Assembly: GCF_907164915.1 (NCBI RefSeq)
Contig: NC_061864.1
Coordinates: 129,889-193,888, forward strand
Length of the DNA: 64,000 nucleotides
Origin: Impatiens glandulifera
Lineage: Eukaryota > Streptophyta > Magnoliopsida > Ericales > Balsaminaceae
Direction of reading: 5' to 3'
How positions within the stretch are numbered: position 1 is the first letter of the stretch; the number at the start of each line of letters is the position of its first letter. Shown here piece by piece: positions 22,393 to 31,245 of this stretch. Position numbers and translations under genes: made by a program. A model generated the notes under the pieces. It had not been told where the DNA came from, made no database searches, and worked only from the letters and a program-made list of their open reading frames with translations.

Positions 22393-25300
22393 ATGGTAGG
22401 TCTTTTCCTTCGGGTATTTCCGTTCACTTCACTGTCTGTATTCGTGAATATCTTTTCTCTTTTTCAGGCTGGTGGTCCAGGTACATCTCCAAGCAAGACT
22501 CCAAAATCTCCAAGGACAAGGTAAATAACATCTCCTTTAGAATCCTAAAACATTTTGATGATTTGAAGACCGTTTAGGTTTTTGCGGTTAGGGTTAGGGT
22601 TTAGGGTTAGGGTTATGGATTTTTATGATTCTGCTGATTCTAATGATTTTAACGATAGAAATGGTTGATTATTTTGTGTTTATTTGCTTCTATGTGATGA
22701 TTTATGTGATTTTTGATATGTTTGGCTGTTATGGGTCCCGAAAGTGTTGTTTCGGGGACCCGAAAGTATGATTACATAGTCCAGAAATTTGATTTTGATA
22801 TGTTTTTTGAATGAACGGTCCCGAAAGTGTGGTTTCGGGACCCGAAAGTGTTGTTTCGGGACCCCAAAATTGAATTTTGATATGTGTGGCTGTTATGAGT
22901 CCCGAAAGTGTTGTTTCGAGACCTGAAATGGGTGGTTACGGGACCCAAAATGGTTGGTTTCGGGACCCGAAATGGGTGGTTTCGGGACCCATAAATCTGA
23001 TTTTGTAATGTTTGTCTGTTATGGGTCCCGAAAGTGTGGTTTTGGGACCCGAAATAGGTGGTTTCCGGACTCGAAATGGGTGGTTTCGGGACCCATAAAT
23101 CGGATTTTGTAATGTTTGTCTGTTATGGGTCCCGAAAGTGTGGTTTCGGGACCCGAAATGGGTGGTTTCGGGACCCATAAATCGGATTTTGTAATGTTTG
23201 GTTGTTATGGGTCCCGAAAGTGTGGTTTCGGGACCCGAAATGGGTAGTTTCGGGACCCGAAATGTTGTTTCGGGACCCGAAATGGGTGGTTTCAGGACCC
23301 GAAATTTAGATTTTTAACTTGTTTTCTCTTGGTTTTTAACTTGCTTTAACTTTGTTTCTCTTAGATTATCTGTTTCATGTTTTTTAAATGTTTATCTTTT
23401 GTTTTTGTAGGGCAAATAAACGTAAAAAGAATGCCCAAGAAGCAGCATCTCCCAAAGCAGTTCACAAATCCCCAAAAGCTCCCAAATTAGTTCCGAAATC
23501 CCCCAGAGCAGCAGCTCCCAAAGCAGCCCCACACAACCTTTTTTTAACTAGGACATCTTCTTTTGGCCTTTTCAATCTTCTCCAACTTCTGTTTAATGAT
23601 CAAAAGGAGGCTGTGAAGTCAATAGGCTTTGGCCATCTACTTTCATTATCACTTTCAAAATGCCCCAGGGAGATATCCCGTTATCTAGTGAGGCAGTTTG
23701 ACTGTGATAAATGTTCTTTCACTCTAGAGAATGGCGAGGAAGTGAAAATCGAAGAAGAAGATGTTGAAATGGTATTGGGTCTCCCCAGAGGGGAGTTGGA
23801 CATTGTAGAATATCAGAATAACGAGACTGATGACAAGCTGAAGGCATTTAGGACTCGATGGGGTAACCCTATTAATGGCGCTCCTTTAGTGACTGCTATG
23901 CCGACGAAAATGATTGAGAACAAAGCTGCTGACAACAATTTTAAGATAGACTTCGTATTATTTGTTGTCAGCTGCTTTCTCTGGTGTGATCACCTAGGTC
24001 AACTATCAAGGTACTATCATTTTTGTTATTTCATTTGCATCAACAAATCCTCAAATATGTTTTTTCCCCTTGCAGGTATAGAATTCTGAAATCTATTTCA
24101 GATGTTCAAAATATCAAGAAGTTCAATTGGTGCAAATTTGTACTTCAAGGATTAGTTCAATCATGCGCAAAAGTGAAGGAGAATGAAAAACGACATTTCC
24201 AAGGACCACAGACGTTCCTTATTGTAAGTTATCCGTTAATTAATTTCTCTGTTTGCAAAAATAATTGGTTTTAATTAACATATGTTTGTTTTCAGTTGTG
24301 CTACGTGTATAGGGTGAGCAACCCACAACTGGGAGGAGTTAATGACCGTCGATTTCCAATACTGTCATGTTGGAATGACACGACTTTGAAGTTTAGACTG
24401 GATACGAAGTTAGAAAATGGAGGATTCGGACGAGGAAGCGTTGTGGGACGAATTCCACTACCGGGGATGTGGGGGGAGAACGATGAGGAGGATAATGATG
24501 TGGGGGATAATGATGAGGAGGATATGAATGAGGGGGTGTCTGAGACCCCAAAGGCGGCGGCAGCAGCAGCAGCAGCAGCAGAACCTAGGAATAGGTCACC
24601 ACCTAGGAATAGGTCACCACCTCGGATGAGGCCACCTAGGATGAGGTCAGAACCAACGCAATCAACACCTACGAATCAAGGCCTACCACCTATGCATATA
24701 ACACCTCTTAACACGGCAGGTCCGGACGTTGATAAACTGAGTTTTATAGAGAATTTGGCGTGGATTGCTAAATGTACGCTGTTTATTGAAAAAGCCACGA
24801 GAAGACTGGAATCTTTAACTTCAGGCTGGGATGCCTCACCAATGTATGACAACGCCATCCACGTAATTTATAGAGCAATGGACAGTAATAAACCTTTTAG
24901 GGATGCCATGCACAGATATTTCAAAGATCGAACACCCACTGAGGATGATGGGGTAAACGATCAGGACGCTCACACTGAGGGGGCTCATACTGAGGGGGCT
25001 CACACTGAGCGTGCTCACACTGAGGGGGCTCATACTGAGGGGGCTCACACTAAGCGTGCTCACAGTGAGGGGGCTCAAACTGAGCGTGCTCACAGTGAGG
25101 GGGCTCAAACTGAGGTAGCTCACACTCAGGTGGGTGTTCTCGAAGAGAAAGATGAAGATGAAGTACCCGAAAAAGATAGATCTCCAAGAAAAAGAAGGAG
25201 AAATCCAGTGCGACATATGAAAATTCCAGCACGCCTTAAATCTCCATACATGACGCAGAACAAGCCGACGAAGATCATCCAGCCTGCCCCTCAAACTCAT

Positions 25301-26849
25301 GATGTTGTGGGAAAAGAATTGGTTGCTTCCAAAAAACAGAAGAAATATCCCATACGGAAATATCCCATACATATGATGGAACTTCCAGCAAGCCTTCAAT
25401 CTCAATATATGAAGCAGAACAAGCAAAGAAATCTAGAGTTCTATCATTATGTCAATATGGAATACCGAGATGAAGTCGTTGTGAGATTCATTTATGCAGT
25501 TGATTTGAATGCCTGGTAAATCAATATTTCATAGTTTGTTAAATCATGTTTGTTTGGCTGAAGTAATGGTCCCGAAAGTGTGGTTTCGGGACCCGAAATA
25601 TGTGGTTTCGGGACCCGAAATCTGGTTTCGGGACCCGAAAATGGTGGTTTCGGGACCCGAAATTGTGGTTTCGGGACCCGAAATCTGGTTTCGGGACCTG
25701 AAAATGGTGGTTTCGGGACCGGAAAATAGTGGTTTCGGGACCCGAAAAGGGTGGTTTCGGGACCCGAAAGTTTGATTTTTAACTTGTTTTCTTCTTTATC
25801 TGGTTTCAGCAAGGAAGTATTCTATGTATCCGAGCTTACCAATATCAACATAGAGCAATTTCAATCAATGAAAAATGAATGCCATGTTGAAAGTGGGATA
25901 ATTTATGCGTGGGCAAACATGATCACTCTTCACTGCAAATCAACTCCCGACTCGAAAATAGTTTTTTCGACAGTCGTTTCTGTAAGTCTCTATATCTTTC
26001 ATTGTTGTTTAAACCAATTATCTCTTATTCTGATGTTGATTTCATTTGCAGGACTTTTGGAGAATGAAAGACCTTTTCATTGAAAGATTGGTTGAAGAAA
26101 TGAGAATTTTCGAATTAACTCCCGAACACATGAAAACTGCTAAGCTGGTAAGTCCTTTTTTATATTATCTGATTTTTGATTATATGTGAATCTTGGTGAT
26201 ATTCTTGCAGATATTTTTCCCAATTTTATATGAAAATCACTATTATGTGGTTGTCATCAATATGCGAAACCAAGCTATTGAAGTCCTCGACAACCTCCCA
26301 CTGGACCCAGATATTGAATGGGATGATAAATATGTCACAACTCGGCAACTGGTAACGTTGAAGTCTTTTTTACACATAATGTATTGACTTCTTTGAAAGT
26401 GTTTATTAACTTCTTTGGTAAAACAGGTACAGAACGTTGTGGACTACTTCCAAACTATCGACCAAGGGATCGCGGATAAAATTGCTCAATTCCCGTTCAA
26501 TGTTTTGAAATTACCTTGGCAAGACAGTTCAAATAAAACGGATTGCGGAATATACTGTATGAGACATATTCATTGGTACAAGGGCGATACAACAAATTTG
26601 AATTGTGGTATAACGATAGAAAATGTAAGTTACATATTTTCACATTTCATTTGTCTTACAAATCTTTAATAACCGTTGAATTATAATTTCCTACAGGCAA
26701 GGGGAATGCTTGAAGCATTGCGAGTCAAATACACTGCAATGATCATCCGTTCAAACTTAAACAAAAATATCCAGAACATCTTAAAGAAGTTTGTAGACAT
26801 TTTAAAAGTAGAATGTCCTGAAACATATAAGTTGTATGATAACTCTTAA
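22393..26849 (+). CDS. MULE-borne Ulp1-like (C48) cysteine protease gene
   Basis: Ten exons with consistent phase: 22393-22395, 22468-22520, 23411-24010, 24076-24223, 24296-25515, 25810-25981, 26052-26147, 26211-26351, 26427-26624, 26697-26849. They give 927 residues with no stop. The first coding exon is only ATG. The N-terminus is Lys/Pro/Ser-rich. Next comes a region with HLLSLSLSKCPREISRYLV and VEMVLGLPRG motifs, as in many plant Ulp1-family transposon proteins. It is followed by acidic runs, poly-Ala, PPR(M/N)R repeats and an AHTEG repeat. The C-terminus is a Ulp1 fold with H774, D791, Q843 and C851 (DCGIYCMRH). SUMO-protease-type activity is inferred from the family and no substrate can be named. 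Two introns hold palindromic repeat arrays. Confidence 0.83.
22586..22617 (+). repeat. Telomere-like (TTAGGG/TTTAGGG) run in intron 2 of the protease gene
   Basis: Four or five units of TTAGGG with one TTTAGGG, just after the exon 2 donor. In plants such telo-box motifs near transcription starts are bound by TRB/telobox factors. That function is not shown here. Comparable TAGGGTTT motifs lie in the first intron of the transposase gene. Confidence 0.8.
22731..23306 (+). repeat. Palindromic minisatellite, array 1 (intron 2 of protease gene)
   Basis: Repeats of TTTCGGGACCCGAAA, a 15-base palindrome around a central A, separated by GTGTGG-, TGGGTGG- or CATAAATC-type spacers. Some longer periods contain the phrase TTTTGTAATGTTTG. 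The array lies wholly in the intron between 22,521 and 23,410. Its open frames in other registers (GPE/FGSRN-type peptides) are artefacts of repetition. Confidence 0.92.
24960..25130 (+). repeat. In-frame 15-bp coding repeat (AHTEG) in the protease gene
   Basis: About eleven tandem copies of a pentapeptide AHTEG/AHTER/AHSEG/AQTER, all in frame within exon 5. They form a flexible acidic linker before a Lys/Arg-rich segment. Copy number is probably variable between element copies. Confidence 0.9.
25568..25770 (+). repeat. Palindromic minisatellite, array 2 (intron 5 of protease gene)
   Basis: About nine near-regular units of GTGGTTTCGGGACCCGAAA with short spacers, lying wholly between the donor after 25,515 and the acceptor before 25,810. 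Same unit as array 1. Confidence 0.92.
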
Positions 26850-26885
26850 TTAATTTAGTACATTTTTTGTCTTCAATTATAATCA

Positions 26886-27031
26886 TGTATAAACTAAGTT
26901 AAAACCCAAGTATAAACTAAGTTAAAACAAGTTAAAAACCAAGTATAAAGTATGTTAAAAACCAAGTATAAACTAAGTTAAAACAAGTTAAAAACCAAGT
27001 ATAAAGTATGTTAAAAACCAAGTATAAAATA
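26886..27031 (+). repeat. Tandem AAGTATAAA(C)TAAGTTAAAA repeat
   Basis: Four or five imperfect copies of a unit of about 33 bases just after the protease stop codon, leading into palindromic array 3. AT-rich, and likely part of the 3' UTR or the spacer between the convergent genes. Confidence 0.8.
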
Positions 27032-27033
27032 AG

Positions 27034-27390
27034 TGGTTTCGGGACCCGAAATGGTTGGTTTCGGGACCTGAAAGGTTGTTTCGGGTCCCGATATAAGGTG
27101 TTTCGGGTCCCGATATAAGGTGTTTCGGGTCCCGAAATAAGGTGTTTCGGGACCCGAAAGGTGGTTTCGGGACCCGAAAAAGTGGTTTCGGGACCCGAAA
27201 GGGTGTTTCGGGACCCGAAATATGTGGTTTCGGGACCTAAAAGGTGGTTTCGGGACCCGAAATATGTGTTTTCGGGACCCGAAAGGTGGTTTCGGGACCC
27301 GAAATATGTGGTTTCGGGACCCAAAATATGTGTTTTCGGGACCCGAAAGGTGGTTTCAGGACCCGAAATAAGTGGTTTCGGGACCCGAAA
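27034..27390 (+). repeat. Palindromic minisatellite, array 3 (between the convergent MULE genes)
   Basis: Around a dozen and a half TTTCGGGACCCGAAA-type units. Some occur in the flipped form TTTCGGGTCCCGATATAAGGTG (27,075-27,150). It lies between the protease stop and the transposase 3' end. Encoded GPE/FRDPK peptide repeats on both strands are by-products. Confidence 0.92.
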
Positions 27391-27523
27391 TTAGGTTTTT
27401 AACTTGTTTTCTCTTGGTTTTTAACTTGCTTTAACTTGGTTGGACTATCTTCGTTAGAAATGAAAGGACAATAATGATAAAAATGAAATATTCAAAGTTA
27501 TAACATGATCAAAATAAGTACTA

Positions 27524-27721
27524 TCTTCGTTGAATGTTATCACCACACGCATGATCTTCGACATATACTTGAGAGGACAAAAGTGATGTGAAGGATAATT
27601 GAGTTGAAAGTGGATCATTCCATTGTTGTTGTTGTTGTGTTGAATCCAAAACTGTAGATGTTGTGGCCGTATTTCCCTTCTTTTTTGATCTCGAAGTCTT
27701 GGGAATTTTTTCAATTAAAGA
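27524..27721 (-). other. In-frame coding-like extension after the transposase stop
   Basis: Directly after TAA (27,722-27,724) the same frame stays open for 66 codons to TAG (27,521-27,523). It reads SLIEKIPKTSRSKKKGN, then a Gln-rich run and QVYVEDHACGDN. A basic KTSRSKKKGN-type tail after GRP..KRK is typical of FAR1-like transposase C-termini. The TAA is therefore probably a CAA-to-TAA change that trims the tail. Readthrough is also possible. Confidence 0.6.
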
Positions 27722-30469
27722 TTATTTCCTCTTTGTTGGTGGTCGTCCTCGACTTCTAACTTTCTTAGGAGAGTGTATCAAAATGAATGTAGCGGGAGAT
27801 TGAAATGGAGATGGAGATGGAGATGCTTCTGTGCTTTGGTCTTTAGATGCTTCTGTGCTTTGGTCTTTAGATGCTTCAGTGCTTCCATGGTTAAGTGACA
27901 TAAACTGTTCCATCAAGCCTTTTATTCCGTTCATCCAAAAAGAACAAGTTACTTCCGATTTTACTCCAACTTGTTGAACCTCTTGCATCAATCGAGTTAG
28001 ACTATTGTGACGTTTTTTTTCTTCCACGGACATATCTAAATCATAAATGTTGGTGATATTTTGATACCCACGCTTAATATCTTTACGCCACCGGTCCATT
28101 ATATAATACATTGGTACCTCATTCACCCTCATTTTTTTCAACACAGCCATGATATGTCTACACAAAATACCTTTGAACTCAAACAATCGACATTCACATT
28201 TCACATTGCAATCCTTTTCGGTGTAATGTACTTTGTAAGAAACATCTCTTAGATGTTCTCCATTAACCCCCAACATGATTTCCTCAACTCTAAATATAGA
28301 AACTGAACATTCCTCTTCAATGGCTGAGATGTCGCACAACATCAAACCTCTAACTTCTACTTGAACCAATCTAAATATATCTGGAGTGTATAAGTTTTGG
28401 CATTGCCTTTCGAAGGCAAATCCACTAACAGTTGGTATCAAAGAATTAAACGATTGGAAATCCAATTTCTTTTCTCTCTCGATATTTCTCAACAGAGCCC
28501 TATCATATTGCTCGACAAATTGTTTGAGGGATGTTTTAGACTGCACGTAGTCATCAAAGAAGGCGTTCATACTTTCACTCCGTTGAGATGTTGACATCCC
28601 GGCCCAAAATTGTCCTTTGACATAAACAGGTATCCATTTAGATCTTTCCAAATACAAAGATTTCAACCAAACATTATCTTCCAACTGATAATCTTCAATT
28701 AGTCTATTCCAATCCTCTTCGCATTGTTGAATATTTATGGAATTGTATACAATGTTTTTCAGCCTCTTCTTTATTAGATGGTATTCAGTATGGCTTCCAA
28801 GTTTTATAGGAAGTTTCTTCATTATATGCCACAAACAAAATCGATGATGCGTTTTAGGAAATACCTTCTCAATTGCAATCGCCATGGATCGACATTGGTC
28901 TGTGATTATGGCATTGGGAGGTCTATCATGCATACATTCCAACCAAGTTCTAAACAACCATGTGAAAGAATTTGAATCTTCACTTGACAATAACCCACAT
29001 CCAAGCAAAATGGATTGACCATGATGATTAACACCAACAAACGGAGCGAAAGGCATGTCATAGCGATTTGTCAAATATGTTGTATCGAAAGAGATAACAT
29101 CATGAAAATCTTCAAAGGCAGCCCTGCACCTACCATCTGCCCAAAACACGTTTTTAATTCGGGATTCCTCGTCCAAATCAATAAGGTAGAAGAAGTTTGA
29201 GTTCCTGGTTTGCATTCTTAAGAAATAATTAGTGAGTGCTTCAGCATCCCCAATCCCTAACCTCAACCGTCGTGCTTCTGTAACGTAATTTCTACATGTC
29301 CTCTCATCGAAAGACATGTTTTCATACCCTCCAGCTTCAACTACAAGTGATTGAAATGTTTTGGCCACAGTTATTCCAGCTTCATCGTTTGTATCCAATC
29401 TTCTCTTTACATTTCCGTCAATTACTTTGTAGGATCTAACATGACGTATTCTCTTAGGGCTTAAAGAATGGTTGTGCTCAAGAAAAATACTTGTTATCAC
29501 ATATTCCCCTTCATTTCGAACAACAACATTAATCTTTGCTTTACAATCTGTCTTCGTTATTGGTCTAGGCTGATGAAACTTGTTTTTTGACTTCGATTCT
29601 TTCAGAAAACTCTTGGCACAACCAACGTTGAAGTATTTCCTCTTACCACCTACATTTTTGCTCCCTAATTTGGTAATGCCGAATCCCGTTAAGTGGGCAT
29701 ATGATGTGTAGAATTCAAGAAGTTGTTCTTCGGAGGAAAATGTCATTCCAACACTAGGAATGTGACTGCAAAAATTAAGTGAAACCGTAAGAAAAAAGTC
29801 CATAAACCAATCATTTCGGGTCCCGAAACCACCCTTTTCGGGTCCCGAAACCAACCATTTCGGGTCCCGAAACCACCTTTCGGGTCCTGAAACCAACCAT
29901 TTCGGGTCCCGAAACCATCTTTCGGGTCCCGAAACCACCTTTCGGGTCCCGAAACCAACCATTTCGGGACCATTTCGGGACAAGGAAGGACCCTTTCTTG
30001 TCCCGAAACCAACCGTTTCGGGACAAGGAAGGACCCTTTCTTGTCCCGAAACCAACCATTTCGGGACAAGGAAGGACCCTTTCTTGTCCCGAAACCAACC
30101 ATTTCATTTCGGGACAAGGAAGGACCATTTCTTGTCCCGAAACCAACCATTTCGGGACAAGGAAGGACCATTTCTTGTCCCGAAACCAACCATTTCGGGA
30201 CAAGGAAGGACCATTTCTTGTCCCGAAACCACTAGATCTGTTCAGGGTACCTTTCGGGTTCAACATGGGTGGATCTGTTCAGGTTAAGTTCTTCATCTAC
30301 TGGGTTGTTCAAGTTCGGTGCTTCGGTTTCCTGAAAATTCAAACAGTTTAAATCCATAAATACTTATGTAAAATGTAAACCCTAGATCTGTAAAATCTAA
30401 ACCCTAGATCTATAAAATCTAAACCCTAGATCTATTCAAAAAAATAAAGATCCTTAAAAAGGATACCAT
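27722..30469 (-). CDS. FAR1-type MULE transposase
   Basis: Three exons on minus: 30467-30469 (ATG only), 30251-30330, 27722-29765, giving 708 residues. An acidic N-terminus precedes a FAR1 DNA-binding domain (about residues 31-130, starting IPSVGMTF and ending near LEHNH). The MULE DDE core has D255 (VISFDTTY), D317 (AIITDQC), C338/H341 (CLWH) and E425 (QRSESMN). A SWIM zinc finger has C551, C553, C563 and H565. The tail is STEASKDQ repeats, SPSPSP and GRPPTKRK. All expected catalytic residues are present, so it should bind the TIRs and cut and paste the element. That function is inferred from the family. The stop at 27,722 is followed by 66 more in-frame codons. A longer open frame running up into the intron repeats (to 30,055) is an artefact: a TGCAG acceptor at 29,766 fits the upstream exon in phase. 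Confidence 0.85.
29813..29970 (-). repeat. Palindromic minisatellite, array 4 (transposase intron 2)
   Basis: Six or seven units of TTTCGGGACCCGAAA separated by GGTGG/TGGTTGG-type spacers, lying between the transposase exons that end at 29,765 and start at 30,251. It is the same family as arrays 1-3. It merges directly into the 43-bp variant array. Confidence 0.9.
29971..30232 (-). repeat. 43-bp hairpin repeat, array 5 (transposase intron 2)
   Basis: Six copies of a unit whose arms are TTTCGGGACAAG and CTTGTCCCGAAA around a 12-base loop (GAAGGACCCTTT or GAAGGACCATTT), spaced by CCAACCA. It shares the TTTCGGGAC core with the other arrays but has a longer stem and loop. One copy carries a small CATTT duplication. 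Three copies have CCC and three CCA in the loop, in two blocks, showing local duplication history. Confidence 0.92.
30374..30433 (-). repeat. Telo-box-like AAACCCTAGATCT repeat (transposase intron 1)
   Basis: Three copies of AAACCCTAGATCT spaced by about 21 bases. In the sense of the transposase gene they read AGATCTAGGGTTT. They sit in the short intron directly after the ATG exon, mirroring the telomere-like run near the start of the protease gene. Confidence 0.8.
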
Positions 30470-30668
30470 GGAGAAGTAAATGCTGCCGTAGAAAGAAATA
30501 AATGCAGCCGGAGAAGAGAAATAAATGCAGTCGGAGCCGGAGAAGAGAAATAAATGCAGTCGGAGCCGGAGAAGAGAAATAAATTATGCGTTTCAGAGAG
30601 AGAAAGAAATACAGAAATATGAAACCCTATTGGGTGAAAGAGGATATGTAGAATTTTTTTTTTCTTTA

Positions 30669-30750
30669 TTTTTCTCTCTCCTAGCTGGCAAGGCCACGTA
30701 GGATTCGTGGCCTTGCTTTCGCTACTCATTCGTTGTGTTTATCATACCTC
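30669..30750 (-). repeat. MULE right terminal inverted repeat
   Basis: Inverted copy of 22127-22208, with the same internal hairpin at 30,689-30,715. The transposase start lies about 200 bp inside this end. Confidence 0.88.
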
Positions 30751-31245
30751 TTTTATGAATTAGTTATTCACTCCTTCTCTCATACAAGAGCGGGAGAGCC
30801 GGAGCCAGAGGGATTCCTAATTATTTGAATTGAATTTTATTTATCTATTTTTTTATATATTTTACTGTTTCTTTATATGTATTTTAAAAAATGATTATCT
30901 CTTTTGTATTAATTTAGTTTGATTGATTTCTATGATAGTATAAACTTCCAGTTAATTTCTAAAACTAAAATTAAAATTTATATAGTTAATTAATTATTAT
31001 ATCTCTTCATCAATTAATTTATAACTTAAATTATTATTTATTTATTTTTTAAAATAAAAGTTTTTTCAATAAAAATTAATTCATTTTAACATTCCTATCT
31101 CAAATAATATTATTCAAATAGATTGAAGTAATATTACTTTGTTAGTTTGTTTAAGTGTTTAGGGTTAAACTTTGAATATATATATATTTATAATTTTAAA
31201 TAAATATTAATACTTTTTAAATATTTGTATCAATAACCTAATTAT

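Larger units (their letters stand above)
22127..30750. mobile_element. Near-intact two-gene MULE (FAR1-type transposase plus Ulp1-like protease)
   Basis: 8,624 bp bounded by terminal inverted repeats of about 82 bp. Bases 16-82 are identical in the two arms and the first 15 differ at five places. Flanking 9-mers TTTTAAGAA (22118-22126) and TTTTATGAA (30751-30759) match at 8 of 9 positions, the Mutator signature. Two genes run inward from the ends and converge: a 10-exon C48 protease gene on plus and a transposase on minus. MULEs carrying Ulp1-like genes are known in plants (for example Kaonashi elements in Arabidopsis). Both reading frames are open across all introns, so the element has probably moved recently or is still capable of moving. 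The transposase C-terminal stop is a caveat. Confidence 0.85.

Noticed and set aside
22148..22399. Frames starting in each MULE TIR (MSSESKATNPTWPCQLGER on both ends)
   Set aside because: Identical because the TIRs are identical. They run into poly-Lys/Phe low-complexity sequence and do not join the downstream exons.
22731..23306. CRISPR-like array (regular repeats with spacers)
   Set aside because: Spacers are themselves repeated and short, the setting is a plant nuclear intron, and no cas genes exist. It is a minisatellite.
24836..25426. Minus-strand 196-codon frame with SLSPLTVSTLS repeats
   Set aside because: Antisense of the in-frame AHTEG repeat exon of the Ulp1-like gene.
27034..27394. 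Open frames on both strands encoding GPE/FRDPK or PETTFGSRN peptide repeats (also at 22,936-23,178, 25,492-25,812 and 29,743-30,351)
   Set aside because: They are translations of palindromic minisatellite arrays that lie in introns or between genes. Because the unit is its own reverse complement, both strands stay open. No protein family fits.
29766..30055. N-terminal extension of the transposase into the repeat array (start near 30,055)
   Set aside because: A good acceptor (TGCAG before 29,765) and an in-phase upstream exon (30,251-30,330) give a normal FAR1-like N-terminus. The extension is repeat-derived.
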